Source of the DNA: an uncultured Clostridia bacterium
GTDB lineage: Bacteria > Bacillota > Clostridia > Oscillospirales > Acutalibacteraceae
NCBI GenBank assembly: GCA_937884995.1
Contig: CAKZZL010000003.1
Location: forward strand, 1-64,000
Direction of reading: 5' to 3'
Length of the DNA stretch: 64,000 nucleotides
Positions 42,894 to 52,159 of this stretch are shown piece by piece; the first letter of the stretch is position 1, and each line of letters starts with the position of its first letter. Below the pieces are notes generated by a model that did not search any database, was not told the DNA's origin, and saw only the letters and a list, made by a program, of their open reading frames with translations. The translations under genes were made by a program, and so were the position numbers.

Positions 42894-44786
42894 ATGAAAA
42901 GAGCAATTTCATTTATAATGACACTTGTATTGCTGCTTACGCTATTCTGCGGTTGCAGTAATATAACCTCAAATAAGAAAACGTTATTCATATATATGTG
43001 CGGCTCTAATTTGGAAACGAAGCAGGGACTTGCAGGAAAAAACATTGACGAAATCCTGTCTGCAAATATCGGAAATAATATGGATATTGTTATTGAAACA
43101 GGCGGCGCACAAATTTGGCGTTCTCACGATATTGATAACAGCGCAATTCAGCGATATGAGATTAAAGACGGAAAGCTTAATCTGATTGAAACCGTTGAAA
43201 ATAATAATATGGGCGAGGCTGAAACGCTGACGGATTTTCTTACTTGGGGGCAGGAGCATTACTCCACGAAGGACAGTATGCTCGTCCTTTGGGACCACGG
43301 TGCCGGAGCAACCAAAGGCGTTTGCTATGACGAAAACTACTCCTATGATTCCCTGACATTAAAGGAATTAAAGGAAGCGCTTGAAAACGCAAATCTGCAA
43401 AACAAGTTTCAGATTATCGGTTTTGACGCCTGCCTTATGGCGTCTATCGAAACGGCATATTATGTTTACGATTATGCAAGATATATGGTTGCCTCTGAGG
43501 AAATTGAACCCGCCGGAGGCTGGGATTACAAAACCTTATGCGAAGCCTTTTCCGAAAGCAGGGATTATGTTTCAATCGGCAAGGCGATTTGCGATGCATA
43601 TATGCAAAAATGCAAGGATAAGGGAAAGCTTTTTGCTACGCTTTCACTGTTTGATTTATCGCAGACGCCGCTTCTTATGAATCAGTGCTCCGCTGCAATT
43701 GAATATATTGAAAGATTTACAGGCAAATCCGATTATTTTTCAGAAGTCAGAAATGCGATGAACACCTGTGAAAAATTCGGAGGCGATAATGCGTTTCAGG
43801 GTGCTTCCAATATGCTCGACTTTGTGGATTTTGTAAACAGCGTAACCGGCGAAGAATACAAGGACCTTATCGACGCAAGCGATTTTGTTCTGTATTCCGT
43901 CAACAGCGGTCAGAGAACCAACAGCGGTATTTCCTTTTACTATCCGATGGTTTATAATGAACAAGAGGTTAATGATTACTTAGAACTTAAAGTAAATGAT
44001 AATTTCAACAGCTTTTTATCAAGGCATTACACCAATGTACCCGCAACAACGATAACCTTTTCCGATAAGGGAAGTATCGCTTCAAACGGCGCTTTTACGG
44101 TTAAGCTGAATCCCGATTGCGCCGATTATTTCAGTCAGATTAATTTCATTCTGATGAACAGGGATGAAAACGGTGTGCAGCACATTTTATGTACGGATAA
44201 TGATATGAATAAAGACTGGGAGAATATGACGTTCAGGAGCAATTTCAGAGGAATAAACCTTGCGCTTGACGGACACAGACTTTTCTACACAAGCGTTGCA
44301 AACAATCCAAATTACACATCGTTTATCGCTCCTGTTAAGGTAAACGGAGAAAAAACTAATTTGCGCTTTGTTTTTGTATGGGACGACAGTGCATTTAACG
44401 GCGGTTATTATCAGTTGGCAGGTCTGTGGAACGGCTATGACGAAAACGGTCTTCCCGATAACGATATTATCCCGCTAAAAAAAGGCGACAAGCTTCAGGT
44501 TGTTACAGACACAGTTCTTGAAAACGGCACGCCAAAGGAAAACTACGGTGAAGAGTTTACAATCGGCGAAGACGGCGGCACTATTTCAAAAATCCCGCTT
44601 GACGGCAAGGAATATCAGTACGTATTTGTTGCAACGGATATTTTCGGCAACACATACACATCGGATATGGCAACCTTTGAAATGACGGTAAGCTACGACG
44701 AGCTGCTTAATAATCCTCTGCCCGATGAAACCTTTGCGGCAAAGGTAACGAATATAGAGCCGTATGAGAATAATACTGTAAATTAA
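42894..44786 (+). CDS. Clostripain-family (C11) cysteine peptidase, lipoprotein
   Basis: 630 aa from the ATG at 42894; GGGAG lies seven bases before it. Signal peptide and lipobox (LLLTLFCGC). The C11 domain has FIYMCGSNLE, the catalytic His in LVLWDHGAG and the catalytic Cys in IGFDACLMASIE, followed by MVASEEIEPAGGW as in clostripain-like enzymes. The C-terminal ~250 residues are beta-rich. Such peptidases cut after Arg or Lys and sit on the cell surface. Confidence 0.92.
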   Translation: MKRAISFIMTLVLLLTLFCGCSNITSNKKTLFIYMCGSNLETKQGLAGKNIDEILSANIGNNMDIVIETGGAQIWRSHDIDNSAIQRYEIKDGKLNLIETVENNNMGEAETLTDFLTWGQEHYSTKDSMLVLWDHGAGATKGVCYDENYSYDSLTLKELKEALENANLQNKFQIIGFDACLMASIETAYYVYDYARYMVASEEIEPAGGWDYKTLCEAFSESRDYVSIGKAICDAYMQKCKDKGKLFATLSLFDLSQTPLLMNQCSAAIEYIERFTGKSDYFSEVRNAMNTCEKFGGDNAFQGASNMLDFVDFVNSVTGEEYKDLIDASDFVLYSVNSGQRTNSGISFYYPMVYNEQEVNDYLELKVNDNFNSFLSRHYTNVPATTITFSDKGSIASNGAFTVKLNPDCADYFSQINFILMNRDENGVQHILCTDNDMNKDWENMTFRSNFRGINLALDGHRLFYTSVANNPNYTSFIAPVKVNGEKTNLRFVFVWDDSAFNGGYYQLAGLWNGYDENGLPDNDIIPLKKGDKLQVVTDTVLENGTPKENYGEEFTIGEDGGTISKIPLDGKEYQYVFVATDIFGNTYTSDMATFEMTVSYDELLNNPLPDETFAAKVTNIEPYENNTVN

Positions 44787-44810
44787 AAGCATAAACAGGA
44801 GAAAGAAATT

Positions 44811-45371
44811 ATGGAAAAAGGTAAAAATATGCTGCAACGAGTTATCGTTGTGCTTTTGTCGCTTGCAGGAATCGCAGTCTGCATTGTTTCAATCTTTTGG
44901 AGAATAGATAATTATATATCCATCCGCTCGTTCATCGTTGTCGGCATTTATTATTGCCTTGTTTTTTATTACGGAGTTTACGGGTACAAAATCCCGCACG
45001 GAAACCTTGTAAGGTATCTTATGCTGATATTAGCGGCGTATAATATTTTTAACGTTACCGTTTCAATTTATCGCTGGTATAAGCTGCCGTGGGTTGTGCT
45101 TGTTGCAGGCAATCTTGCCGCAATGTTTATTGCCTATATGGCGGGAAGGCTTAATAAGTTCAAGAAAAATATTATCGTTGCAGTTATCGTTACGGCGTTG
45201 CTGCTTGCAGAGTGCTTCTGGCCCGTTAAGATTCCGGGCGTTGAGGCTGACGCGCTTTTCTACCTTGACCGCTCGCTGCCCCTCTTTATGTGGCTTACGA
45301 TAATGAGCATTTACTTCTTCCGCCATAAAGAGCATACCCAAGCAGGTCTTGCGGATAAGACCAAAGAATAG
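44811..45371 (+). CDS. Membrane protein of unknown function
   Basis: 186 aa with five hydrophobic helices and a short charged tail ending KEHTQAGLADKTKE. Starts 24 bp after the peptidase gene with AGGAG before the ATG, so the two are one transcript. No family recognised; the arrangement suggests a membrane partner of the surface peptidase. Confidence 0.75.
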   Translation: MEKGKNMLQRVIVVLLSLAGIAVCIVSIFWRIDNYISIRSFIVVGIYYCLVFYYGVYGYKIPHGNLVRYLMLILAAYNIFNVTVSIYRWYKLPWVVLVAGNLAAMFIAYMAGRLNKFKKNIIVAVIVTALLLAECFWPVKIPGVEADALFYLDRSLPLFMWLTIMSIYFFRHKEHTQAGLADKTKE

Positions 45372-45389
45372 TTCTGATATACAAAAAAT

Positions 45390-45424
45390 GCCCACCGCAT
45401 TTTTGTGCAGTGGGCTGTTGTATT
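45390..45424. terminator. Bidirectional terminator between convergent genes
   Basis: GCCCACCGCA / TGCAGTGGGC stem (one mismatch) with a T-rich loop and TGTTGTATTTT after it; A-rich on the left, so usable from both sides. Confidence 0.75.
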
Positions 45425-45455
45425 TTAGCTTACTGTTTTCGACTCTGATTACAAA

Positions 45456-48323
45456 TTATTTGCAAAGGCCAAAATAGCACAGCGGATCATTTTTGGATAA
45501 GGCGAATGTTGTTTCCCCATCCAAGTGAATGAATACGCCAAACTCTTTATAGTCTTTTAATACATCGCCGAATATATTCGTATGCCAAGCATATGGATAT
45601 TCTTCTGCATATTCGGTAAACTGTGTATTACTGCGTAAAATGGTAAAGCGGGTTACTAAAGCGTAATTACCAACATCAAATCCCGCTGCAGCCAGCTCCT
45701 CGTCGGTGCTTCCGTAATGCATACGTTTTATGAAATCTTCCTGATCTCCAGACCAGTCAAAATAATGCGTTTCATCCAGCATCGTTTTTGAATAATATAA
45801 ATAAATAGGCTTTCCTTCCACTGATGAAAACATTTTGTCGGCATCAAAGTTATAGCAGGCTATCTTCCCCCCGAAAACATACGAGTACGGATAGTATTGC
45901 GTATCTGTGTCCTTGTTGGTTCCCGGCTGCGGATTTGCTTTTACCTCTTCCGGAGCAATACCGGATACTCTTAAATAGTTGGTACTTTCGTCTACGTAAG
46001 CATTTATGCTTTCAAGATTGTTGACGGCTGCTTCGACCTTCTGCGCATATACTTTGTAAGTAGGATCATAAGTATACTGGAAGGCCTTCTGACGGGAATA
46101 AATAATCGACATCGCGCGTGCCATCTCTGTCTGTGCGATCAGCCTCTTGGACAGTCTGTAATTATATGACTGCGAATCAAAATTATAGGTCAGGGCGCAC
46201 ATCTCATCATATTTCTGCATCGGATTAGACGACGTACTCTCTGCATTCAAAAGGTTGGTCACATCCGTCAATGCGCTTTTAATATTTTCATATGTTGCAT
46301 CAAAGCTGCTGAAGCGTGTATCGGTTTTGCTTTTGTTCTGGATATAATCAACAAGGCGGGAGTTGTATTCGGCAGCTTCCTTATCTGTCATATCATCAAC
46401 GTTGGGCAGATACGAACGATACACTTCAAGGGTTGATTCAAGTTCAGCATCAGTTAAATAATCCAGGGAAGGCACCTCGTCTGCAGGTATTTTTCCATCA
46501 TTTACAGCATCCTCTACAGCCATAAGCAAAGCTCCGATCTCATACATACCGTACTGGATATCCAGATTGGTTATGAGCCTTCCGAGAGCCGCCTCATAAG
46601 CGCTGGTGTCATTCAGGAGCTTTATCCCCAGCTCCTCGATCTGCTTTTGGATGGCTTTCTGATTTTCTATTATGGTATCAAGCCTCTTATTGATTGCTTT
46701 GAGCTCTTTCATTACCTGCTCGTGTTCGGACTCCACAACGCCGACGGCTTCCAGTATGGTTTTACCAATTGAGAAGACCTGTCCCGCGATCTGTCCGTAA
46801 TAACAGATCTTACCGAACGTAGTGTTAAGACCTCTTGTGTATTTTTGAATCTCAAGAAGTGTTTCAGCATTCAGCGACACGCCGCCTGATGCATCTCTGC
46901 CGAGTGATTCGGCCGAATAATTGCGCGTGTATGCACTTTCTGCAGAAGTCGATTCTCCCCAGGCGTTCGTAAGGGCGCCCTCGCTCAGAATAACGGTGCC
47001 GTCCATATCCAGAGTCTCGCTTGTCTGTCCTTGCGCGGGAACAGAAAGAATAAGTGTCGCGAGAGTATCGCTGTCAACCGTTACGGAGTTCACCTTTGCG
47101 TCTTTGAAATCTTGTGAAAAACTAACTGCATTCGCCTTGAGGTCTTTATCAAAAGATCCGCTGTTGGCATAGAGTTTCAGCGTGATTTTAAGATTGTCGC
47201 CGTCCGCATCAACATAATCAAATACGGGATAGAAGCTTGCCTGTAAAACGGATACGGTGGTTTCATAGTCGCCGAGCTTCATTGCTTTTTCGCCAAAGAG
47301 GTCAGCAAAATCGTTAACGCTCTTAACGCCGTCTGCTGCAAGAGTGAGCTTAACGGTATTGTCGTCCGCCTTTTCGGCAGTCTCAACTGTTGCGCCGTCA
47401 ATTTTAATATTATCCTTTGTTAAGGTGTTTATGTCAACAACGCCGTAAACCTTAAGGTCTGCATTGATTTTACCGTTTTCAAACTTCAGCGTTGATGCGT
47501 CAATATTTACAGTTGCAAGTTTAATATCAATCTTTGAAGTAACGTCTGCATAGCCGTCCGTAATACCGCTGGGCTTAACATTAACCGAGCCCCACTGATA
47601 TGCGCCTGCTACGTTCCTGACCGGCGAGCCTTTAAGCTGAACGGTCAAGTTTTTATCAGATGAAGATACGCTTTCAATTTCCATATCCGAGAAAGCATTA
47701 TCAAGATAAATATCCTTTTCACTGATACCGTCCTCAAAGGTGCTGCCGTCAATAGCAAGCGTAACCTTTGCCTGCGTTGCGTCTGAAACGACGTTTTCAA
47801 CATCGGGAGTCAGTGTAATTTCGGGGAATTCAACCGCTACATCAGCTATGTTGTCATCACCTTCAACGCCTTTAAACAGAACGATATAGTTAGCGGTTAT
47901 ATATTCAGCCGCTTTATCATCCGTGAAGGTAATCTCATAGCTTTTCTTATCCGCTGCTTTAACACTTTCTACCTTAGCGGAAAGAGGATAAACATCTTCA
48001 AGTTTTATTTCTTCCGTAGTTTCTGTTGTTGCTTCAGTGGTTGCTTCTTCGGTTACAGCCTCCGTGCTTTCTGCTTCGGCTGCATCGGGAACGGCTGTCA
48101 GGTCAAGATACCTTACCTCAACGTTGTCCGCTGTAATTCCCGAAAGGTCAACCTTTTTGGAGCTTACCGTAGTGGTGTACTGACCGCTTTTGGTGTATTT
48201 GACTGCGGTAGCGGTAATCGCAGCCTCATTTTCCTTGTCTGATTTTCCGCAGCCTGCAAAGGTACCTACTACCAGTACCACTGCCAGCAACAGAGAAATC
48301 ACTCGTTTCATTGTCTTTGCCAT
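45456..48323 (-). CDS. Large surface lipoprotein with beta-sandwich repeats and coiled coil
   Basis: 955 aa from the ATG at 48323, which has GGAGG seven bases before it; a longer open frame to 48509 runs through promoter DNA and is rejected. Signal peptide and lipobox VGTFAGC. A Thr/Glu-rich linker (repeats of TEEATTEATTE type) near 65-90. Residues ~95-480 alternate beta strands in Ig-like modules (VNIDASTLKF, KDNIKIDGATV). Then a helical/coiled region (about 500-760, with KELKAINKRLDTIIENQK) and a mixed C-terminus. No enzyme motif seen. Likely an adhesin or cell-surface structural protein (inference). Confidence 0.8.
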   Translation of the reverse strand: MAKTMKRVISLLLAVVLVVGTFAGCGKSDKENEAAITATAVKYTKSGQYTTTVSSKKVDLSGITADNVEVRYLDLTAVPDAAEAESTEAVTEEATTEATTETTEEIKLEDVYPLSAKVESVKAADKKSYEITFTDDKAAEYITANYIVLFKGVEGDDNIADVAVEFPEITLTPDVENVVSDATQAKVTLAIDGSTFEDGISEKDIYLDNAFSDMEIESVSSSDKNLTVQLKGSPVRNVAGAYQWGSVNVKPSGITDGYADVTSKIDIKLATVNIDASTLKFENGKINADLKVYGVVDINTLTKDNIKIDGATVETAEKADDNTVKLTLAADGVKSVNDFADLFGEKAMKLGDYETTVSVLQASFYPVFDYVDADGDNLKITLKLYANSGSFDKDLKANAVSFSQDFKDAKVNSVTVDSDTLATLILSVPAQGQTSETLDMDGTVILSEGALTNAWGESTSAESAYTRNYSAESLGRDASGGVSLNAETLLEIQKYTRGLNTTFGKICYYGQIAGQVFSIGKTILEAVGVVESEHEQVMKELKAINKRLDTIIENQKAIQKQIEELGIKLLNDTSAYEAALGRLITNLDIQYGMYEIGALLMAVEDAVNDGKIPADEVPSLDYLTDAELESTLEVYRSYLPNVDDMTDKEAAEYNSRLVDYIQNKSKTDTRFSSFDATYENIKSALTDVTNLLNAESTSSNPMQKYDEMCALTYNFDSQSYNYRLSKRLIAQTEMARAMSIIYSRQKAFQYTYDPTYKVYAQKVEAAVNNLESINAYVDESTNYLRVSGIAPEEVKANPQPGTNKDTDTQYYPYSYVFGGKIACYNFDADKMFSSVEGKPIYLYYSKTMLDETHYFDWSGDQEDFIKRMHYGSTDEELAAAGFDVGNYALVTRFTILRSNTQFTEYAEEYPYAWHTNIFGDVLKDYKEFGVFIHLDGETTFALSKNDPLCYFGLCK

Positions 48324-48343
48324 AAACATACCTCCGTTGACAA

Positions 48344-48400
48344 ATAATATATAGCCCTGAGCAAAACGCCAAAAGCGTTGTAACAAAAGGATTTCAGGGC
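48344..48400 (-). promoter_or_regulatory. Promoter and nested inverted repeats before the large lipoprotein
   Basis: Minus-strand TTGGCG (48372-48367), 17-bp spacer, TATTAT (48349-48344). The -35 lies inside the loop/stem of nested inverted repeats: outer GCCCTGA (48354-48360) with TCAGGGC (48394-48400), inner AACGC (48365-48369) with GCGTT (48375-48379). This could be an operator or the end of the neighbouring IS. Confidence 0.5.
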
Positions 48401-48429
48401 AATAAAAATCCAAATTGTCACTATAAAAT

Positions 48430-49800
48430 ATAGAAACGACCAGCCAAATATCGTATAATTGAATTGATGAAAAAACCAACGAAAGGGGCTGGCCGTTATC
48501 TATCGCCAAGAAATTATACAGGACATTACACTTTTCACATCTGCACCAAAAGCAGTTTTCTACGATAACTTGTTTTTGAATTTAGATTTATCATGTTTTC
48601 CCGATGTTTCTGCTAAAACAGGTCGCAAGGGTTATTCTAAACAAGCTTTGCTTTGTGCAGATATTGTGATGAAATGTGAATGCTTTTCCTGTATCACTGA
48701 TTTACTTGATTATCTTCAAAACAATCTTTTAATCGCTTATTACTGCGGCTTTGATATTACAAAGCCTTTACCGTCATATTGGACGCTTGAAAGATTTATC
48801 AAGAATGTTGATAACAAACTTTTAAAAGCTGTTATGTCTAATCAGGTTAAAGAACTGTATGAGCTTGGTATTATTGATACTTCCTTTATCGCGCTTGATT
48901 CAACGCCTGTTTCTGCTAACACTAAACTGAACAATCCCAAATCTTTTGCCAAAAACAAATTCTCTAAAGACAATCATCCCTCTTGTGATAAGGATTGCGG
49001 TTTAGGCGTTCATACCGCATCAAATCAGCATAATGAGCGTAATTTTGAGTATTACTGGGGCTACAAGAACCACATTCTTGTTGACTGTATTACCGGATTA
49101 CCGATATATGAACTTACAACCACTGCCGATGTTGCAGATTGTACCGTTACAACCGATATTCTTGATAATGCAAATGCTGTGTTATCACTTAACGAATGTT
49201 CCTTTATTGCGGATAAAGGTTATGACGTTAAGTCTATATACAATTACGTTAAAACTGTTTTTAACGGTGATTGTTTCATTCCGCTTAACAAAAGAAATAC
49301 TAAATCCAACAAGCTAATGTCAGAGCACCCTATCTGTGAAGCAGGTCTTGCAATGCATAAGGACGGTAAGCTTACCGATAACGGCAGAACAAGACAAAAA
49401 TACTGCTGTCCTTTTAAGCGTTCTAAATCAGGAGTTTGCCCCTGTAATCACAAGAATTGGAACAACGGTAAGAAAACAAGAGGTTGTACGAAATACATTA
49501 CTATTCCCGACGATTACCGACTTTCGATTGACAGAGAGTGTGTATCCTTTAAAAAGATTTACGCTCTGAGAACCGAGGTCGAACGTTACAATTCCAGATT
49601 TAAACAATCAGGGCAGGAGCGTCTTTGGATTCGTTCTCAAAAAGCTGCCGAGAACCTTAACTCTATCGCTCACATCTCTCTTTTAGCCACTGCTCTTGCT
49701 GCCGTTGTCACTCAATCCAAAGCCTCTTATCGTTCTCCTAAAAACTGCAAAAGAATCGCTTAAATCTCTCAAACTGAATATGCTATTCATTTAGCCTTCT
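48430..49800 (+). mobile_element. Insertion sequence with DDE transposase (ends not resolved)
   Basis: A transposase gene flanked by short non-coding sequence; the left side carries ACCAGCC and GGGGCTGGCC, partly inverted. I could not identify convincing terminal inverted repeats or a target duplication, so both limits are approximate. It lies inside the larger element between the lipoprotein promoter and the GATA repeat. Confidence 0.55.
48570..49763 (+). CDS. DDE transposase (IS1182/IS4-like)
   Basis: 397 aa from a TTG. The same frame stays open upstream to about 48494 (VIYRQEIIQDITLF...), which reads as real transposase N-terminus, yet has no ATG, GTG or TTG there; the true start may have been mutated (a GTT stands where a start is expected after AAAGGGG). 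Catalytic residues: Asp in IALDSTP, Asp in FIADKGYD, Glu in RTEVERYNSRFKQ. A Cys-rich insert (CCPFKRSKSGVCPC) lies between them. Probably intact or only slightly damaged. Confidence 0.85.
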   Translation: MFLNLDLSCFPDVSAKTGRKGYSKQALLCADIVMKCECFSCITDLLDYLQNNLLIAYYCGFDITKPLPSYWTLERFIKNVDNKLLKAVMSNQVKELYELGIIDTSFIALDSTPVSANTKLNNPKSFAKNKFSKDNHPSCDKDCGLGVHTASNQHNERNFEYYWGYKNHILVDCITGLPIYELTTTADVADCTVTTDILDNANAVLSLNECSFIADKGYDVKSIYNYVKTVFNGDCFIPLNKRNTKSNKLMSEHPICEAGLAMHKDGKLTDNGRTRQKYCCPFKRSKSGVCPCNHKNWNNGKKTRGCTKYITIPDDYRLSIDRECVSFKKIYALRTEVERYNSRFKQSGQERLWIRSQKAAENLNSIAHISLLATALAAVVTQSKASYRSPKNCKRIA

Positions 49801-50022
49801 TTTCAAGTTAGGCTTTGTTGTTTCGCAAATTTTTCAACATTTTTGTGCTGTTTTGGTTGAAAACATTTTAGTCTTGCTTTTTCTTCTTTTCTATTGTGTT
49901 GTTTTGCTCATTACTAAAATAATATACTAAATACAAATAGGCATAGCACGCCTAAAAGGACGCACTACGCCTGAAATATTTACAAAACATATTGACTTTT
50001 GAAAAGGGCCGAATTATGCTCT

Positions 50023-50076
<54 letters not shown>

Positions 50077-50217
50077 CCGATTTTCGCATTTCCTATCATA
50101 TCTGTCAACCCCTCTCTTTTCATTTTATACGATTTGTGGTATAATTATATATACTATCAAAAGCAACTATATTATTGCATATTTTTTGATGAAAATCAAT
50201 ATTCAATTTCAACCTGT

Positions 50218-50237
50218 TTTGTAGCCAAAGCTACAAA
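50218..50237. promoter_or_regulatory. Palindromic operator candidate of the TetR gene
   Basis: TTTGTAGC-CAAA-GCTACAAA: perfect 8-bp arms with a 4-bp spacer, 42 bp before the TetR start and downstream of TATAAT (50140-50145). TetR proteins usually bind such palindromes at their own promoter. Confidence 0.65.
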
Positions 50238-50279
50238 TCACGATAAATTTGTAAACGAATTTAGGAGCGAGAAATAATT

Positions 50280-50855
50280 ATGGATAAAAAAATTGACAAG
50301 AGAGCTCAAAAAACAAGAAAGGCATTGCAAAGTGCGCTTGCCGTAATGTTAGATGAAAAAGTGCTGCGAAAGATAACTGTTCAGGAGGTTGCCGACATTG
50401 CCGAAGTCAACCGAGTAACCTTTTATAAGCACTACAAGGATATATATGATTTATACGAGCAAATGGAAAAAGAGGTGCTGTCCGATCTCGGTATGCTGAT
50501 ACTGGATTATCAGGATAAGACGAAACCTGATTTTTGTTCTGCGTTGATTGATTACATAGAAAGCAATTCAAAAATATTTAAAATGATATTCAGCCCGTAC
50601 AACACGGGCGAGCTCAGGGATAAGTTCTGCAAAATGGTAGAGGGCTTATTCCGCCTTATGCAGACGGAGAAGAATAACACGCAGTTCAACGATGTTAAAA
50701 TTGATTATTACACCACCTATCAGTCAAAAGCATTTATTGCCCTGCTTGAAAAATGGGTGCAGGAGGATTTTTCGCAGTCAAGAGATTTCATCATCAAAAC
50801 CGCCGCCGAATTTGACACGCACACGGAGGAACTAATTGCACATCTTTATTCATAA
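50280..50855 (+). CDS. TetR/AcrR-family transcriptional regulator
   Basis: 191 aa. N-terminal helix-turn-helix: TRKALQSALAVMLDE, ITVQEVADIAEVNRVTFYKHY (parts of about residues 11-50). The C-terminal half is all-helical with SNSKIFKMIFSPYNTGE, like the TetR_C_8 type found in Firmicutes regulators. GGAGCG precedes the ATG. No obvious target gene lies next to it on the same strand, so only autoregulation can be proposed. Confidence 0.9.
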   Translation: MDKKIDKRAQKTRKALQSALAVMLDEKVLRKITVQEVADIAEVNRVTFYKHYKDIYDLYEQMEKEVLSDLGMLILDYQDKTKPDFCSALIDYIESNSKIFKMIFSPYNTGELRDKFCKMVEGLFRLMQTEKNNTQFNDVKIDYYTTYQSKAFIALLEKWVQEDFSQSRDFIIKTAAEFDTHTEELIAHLYS

Positions 50856-51324
50856 AAAACTTCTTTCATTAATGTCTTATTTTAAACCTACTAATTCCGT
50901 AACTTGTTTCAGTTTCAGTGAGGTTTGCTTCTTTCAATAGTTGCAAATATCTGCGCCCGAAAGCAGTTGTACCAAAACAAGCGTCAAAGTTAGTAACAGG
51001 CAGGATAACCCAAAGAAGGCTTCTCCCTTGCGATAAAAAGAATGATTGAATGTATATGAAAACTGCCCTCCAATTCAGATTAGCAGGGCAGTTTTTATCG
51101 GTTCATTTCATAGGTTTTTTCATCAAAAAGTCTATGAAGCGGTTTTTATGACGCTTGGGCAAAAGTGTCAAATTCAAAAAACAAGTATTTGCAAGGGTTT
51201 CAGGACTTCAGTAATAGCAAAAATCGCTTGTAGACGATAGAAATTCTCAAAACAACCGTTACCCCGTCAGAAAAAAACTGAACGGCTACATTGCCAAATT
51301 CACCGACGAAGACCAATATTTTTT
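50856..51324. other. Non-coding region after TetR
   Basis: Contains the terminator at 51059-51096. On the plus strand 51231-51333 reads VDDRNSQNNRYPVRKKLNGYI (in part) up to FFFK and a stop, with no start codon; it looks like the tail of a lost gene but I cannot name it. Otherwise nothing recognisable. Confidence 0.45.
51059..51096 (+). terminator. Terminator downstream of TetR
   Basis: AAAACTGCCCT / AGGGCAGTTTT stem with a 15-nt loop and T run. Confidence 0.85.
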
Positions 51325-51326
51325 CT

Positions 51327-52157
51327 TCAAATAACGACTTTGTATCTTCCGACGCCAAAACTGAAAGTGTCGCGGATAATTATGCTGTCGGGAATTTGTT
51401 TCAGCCACTTTTTGCTGAAATTGGTGTTGCCGAAATACATATCAAAGTTCGCCGTCGGTAGCACCACCCAGTCTGAATCGTCAGGCTTATTCGCAAGATA
51501 GTATTGTACTAAAAGAACGATAATTTCTTCAGGCACGTTGCTCGTGTTCAGTCCATTAATCTTACGCAGCATATCTTCCGATAGGATAACTGTCTTGTCT
51601 TTCAGCGGACCGAGCACTAATGCATCTGCAACGATACTGTCAAAAGTCATTACCCAGCTTTCTGTATGCGGCGTAAAGATAGGATATTGAAACTGCATCA
51701 GTTTTTTCTGCCACTCTTTATCATACTTGTTGCCGAGTAAATCAGCTTTATCAACGGCAACCTTGCTTACCTTGTCTGGATAGCATTTAATAAATCTATA
51801 CACATTTTTAATATGATGAAAGTACCATCCGTTACCGCTGTTATCAACGAGTTTGGGGAACTCACCGTGAAGGTAACGGAAATCTGTTGTAAACTGCCAC
51901 TTCTCTTTAGGAGTGGCTTTTTTCATTTCAGGCATACTGCACCAGGCACACAAGGCACGCCTTGCACGCTCGGTATCCGGCGTTTCGGTTTCAAACATAT
52001 ACCCTCGGGCAATAATCGTCAGCACACGGCTGAGTCCTCTGAATTCCATAAAGGCATCAAAGGTAAACCTGCCAAGATAAGAAGTATCTCTTTTACTTTC
52101 AGCCGTATAGATAACGGGCGTGGTATATGCCTTGAATTCTTCAATTTCGTTTAACAT
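51327..52157 (-). CDS. Protein of unknown function coupled to the AAA/DUF4143 ATPase
   Basis: 276 aa from the ATG at 52157 (MLNEIEEFKAY), two bases after the stop codon of the upstream ATPase gene; no ribosome site of its own, so translation is probably coupled. Mixed alpha/beta, rich in Trp and aromatic residues (WCSMPEMKKATPKEKWQF, NSGNGWYFHHIKNVYRF, WVVLPTANFDMYFG). I do not recognise a family. Its 3' end is duplicated at 42541-42709. Tight coupling to an ATPase suggests a two-protein unit. Confidence 0.75.
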   Translation of the reverse strand: MLNEIEEFKAYTTPVIYTAESKRDTSYLGRFTFDAFMEFRGLSRVLTIIARGYMFETETPDTERARRALCAWCSMPEMKKATPKEKWQFTTDFRYLHGEFPKLVDNSGNGWYFHHIKNVYRFIKCYPDKVSKVAVDKADLLGNKYDKEWQKKLMQFQYPIFTPHTESWVMTFDSIVADALVLGPLKDKTVILSEDMLRKINGLNTSNVPEEIIVLLVQYYLANKPDDSDWVVLPTANFDMYFGNTNFSKKWLKQIPDSIIIRDTFSFGVGRYKVVI

Positions 52158-52159
52158 AA

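Noticed and set aside
48324..48509. N-terminal extension of the large lipoprotein to 48509
   Set aside because: It would place promoter, hairpins and a perfect GGAGG plus signal peptide inside the protein; the start at 48323 explains all of them.
51231..51333. Short plus-strand gene ending at 51333
   Set aside because: No start codon or ribosome site; kept only as a possible remnant in the region note.
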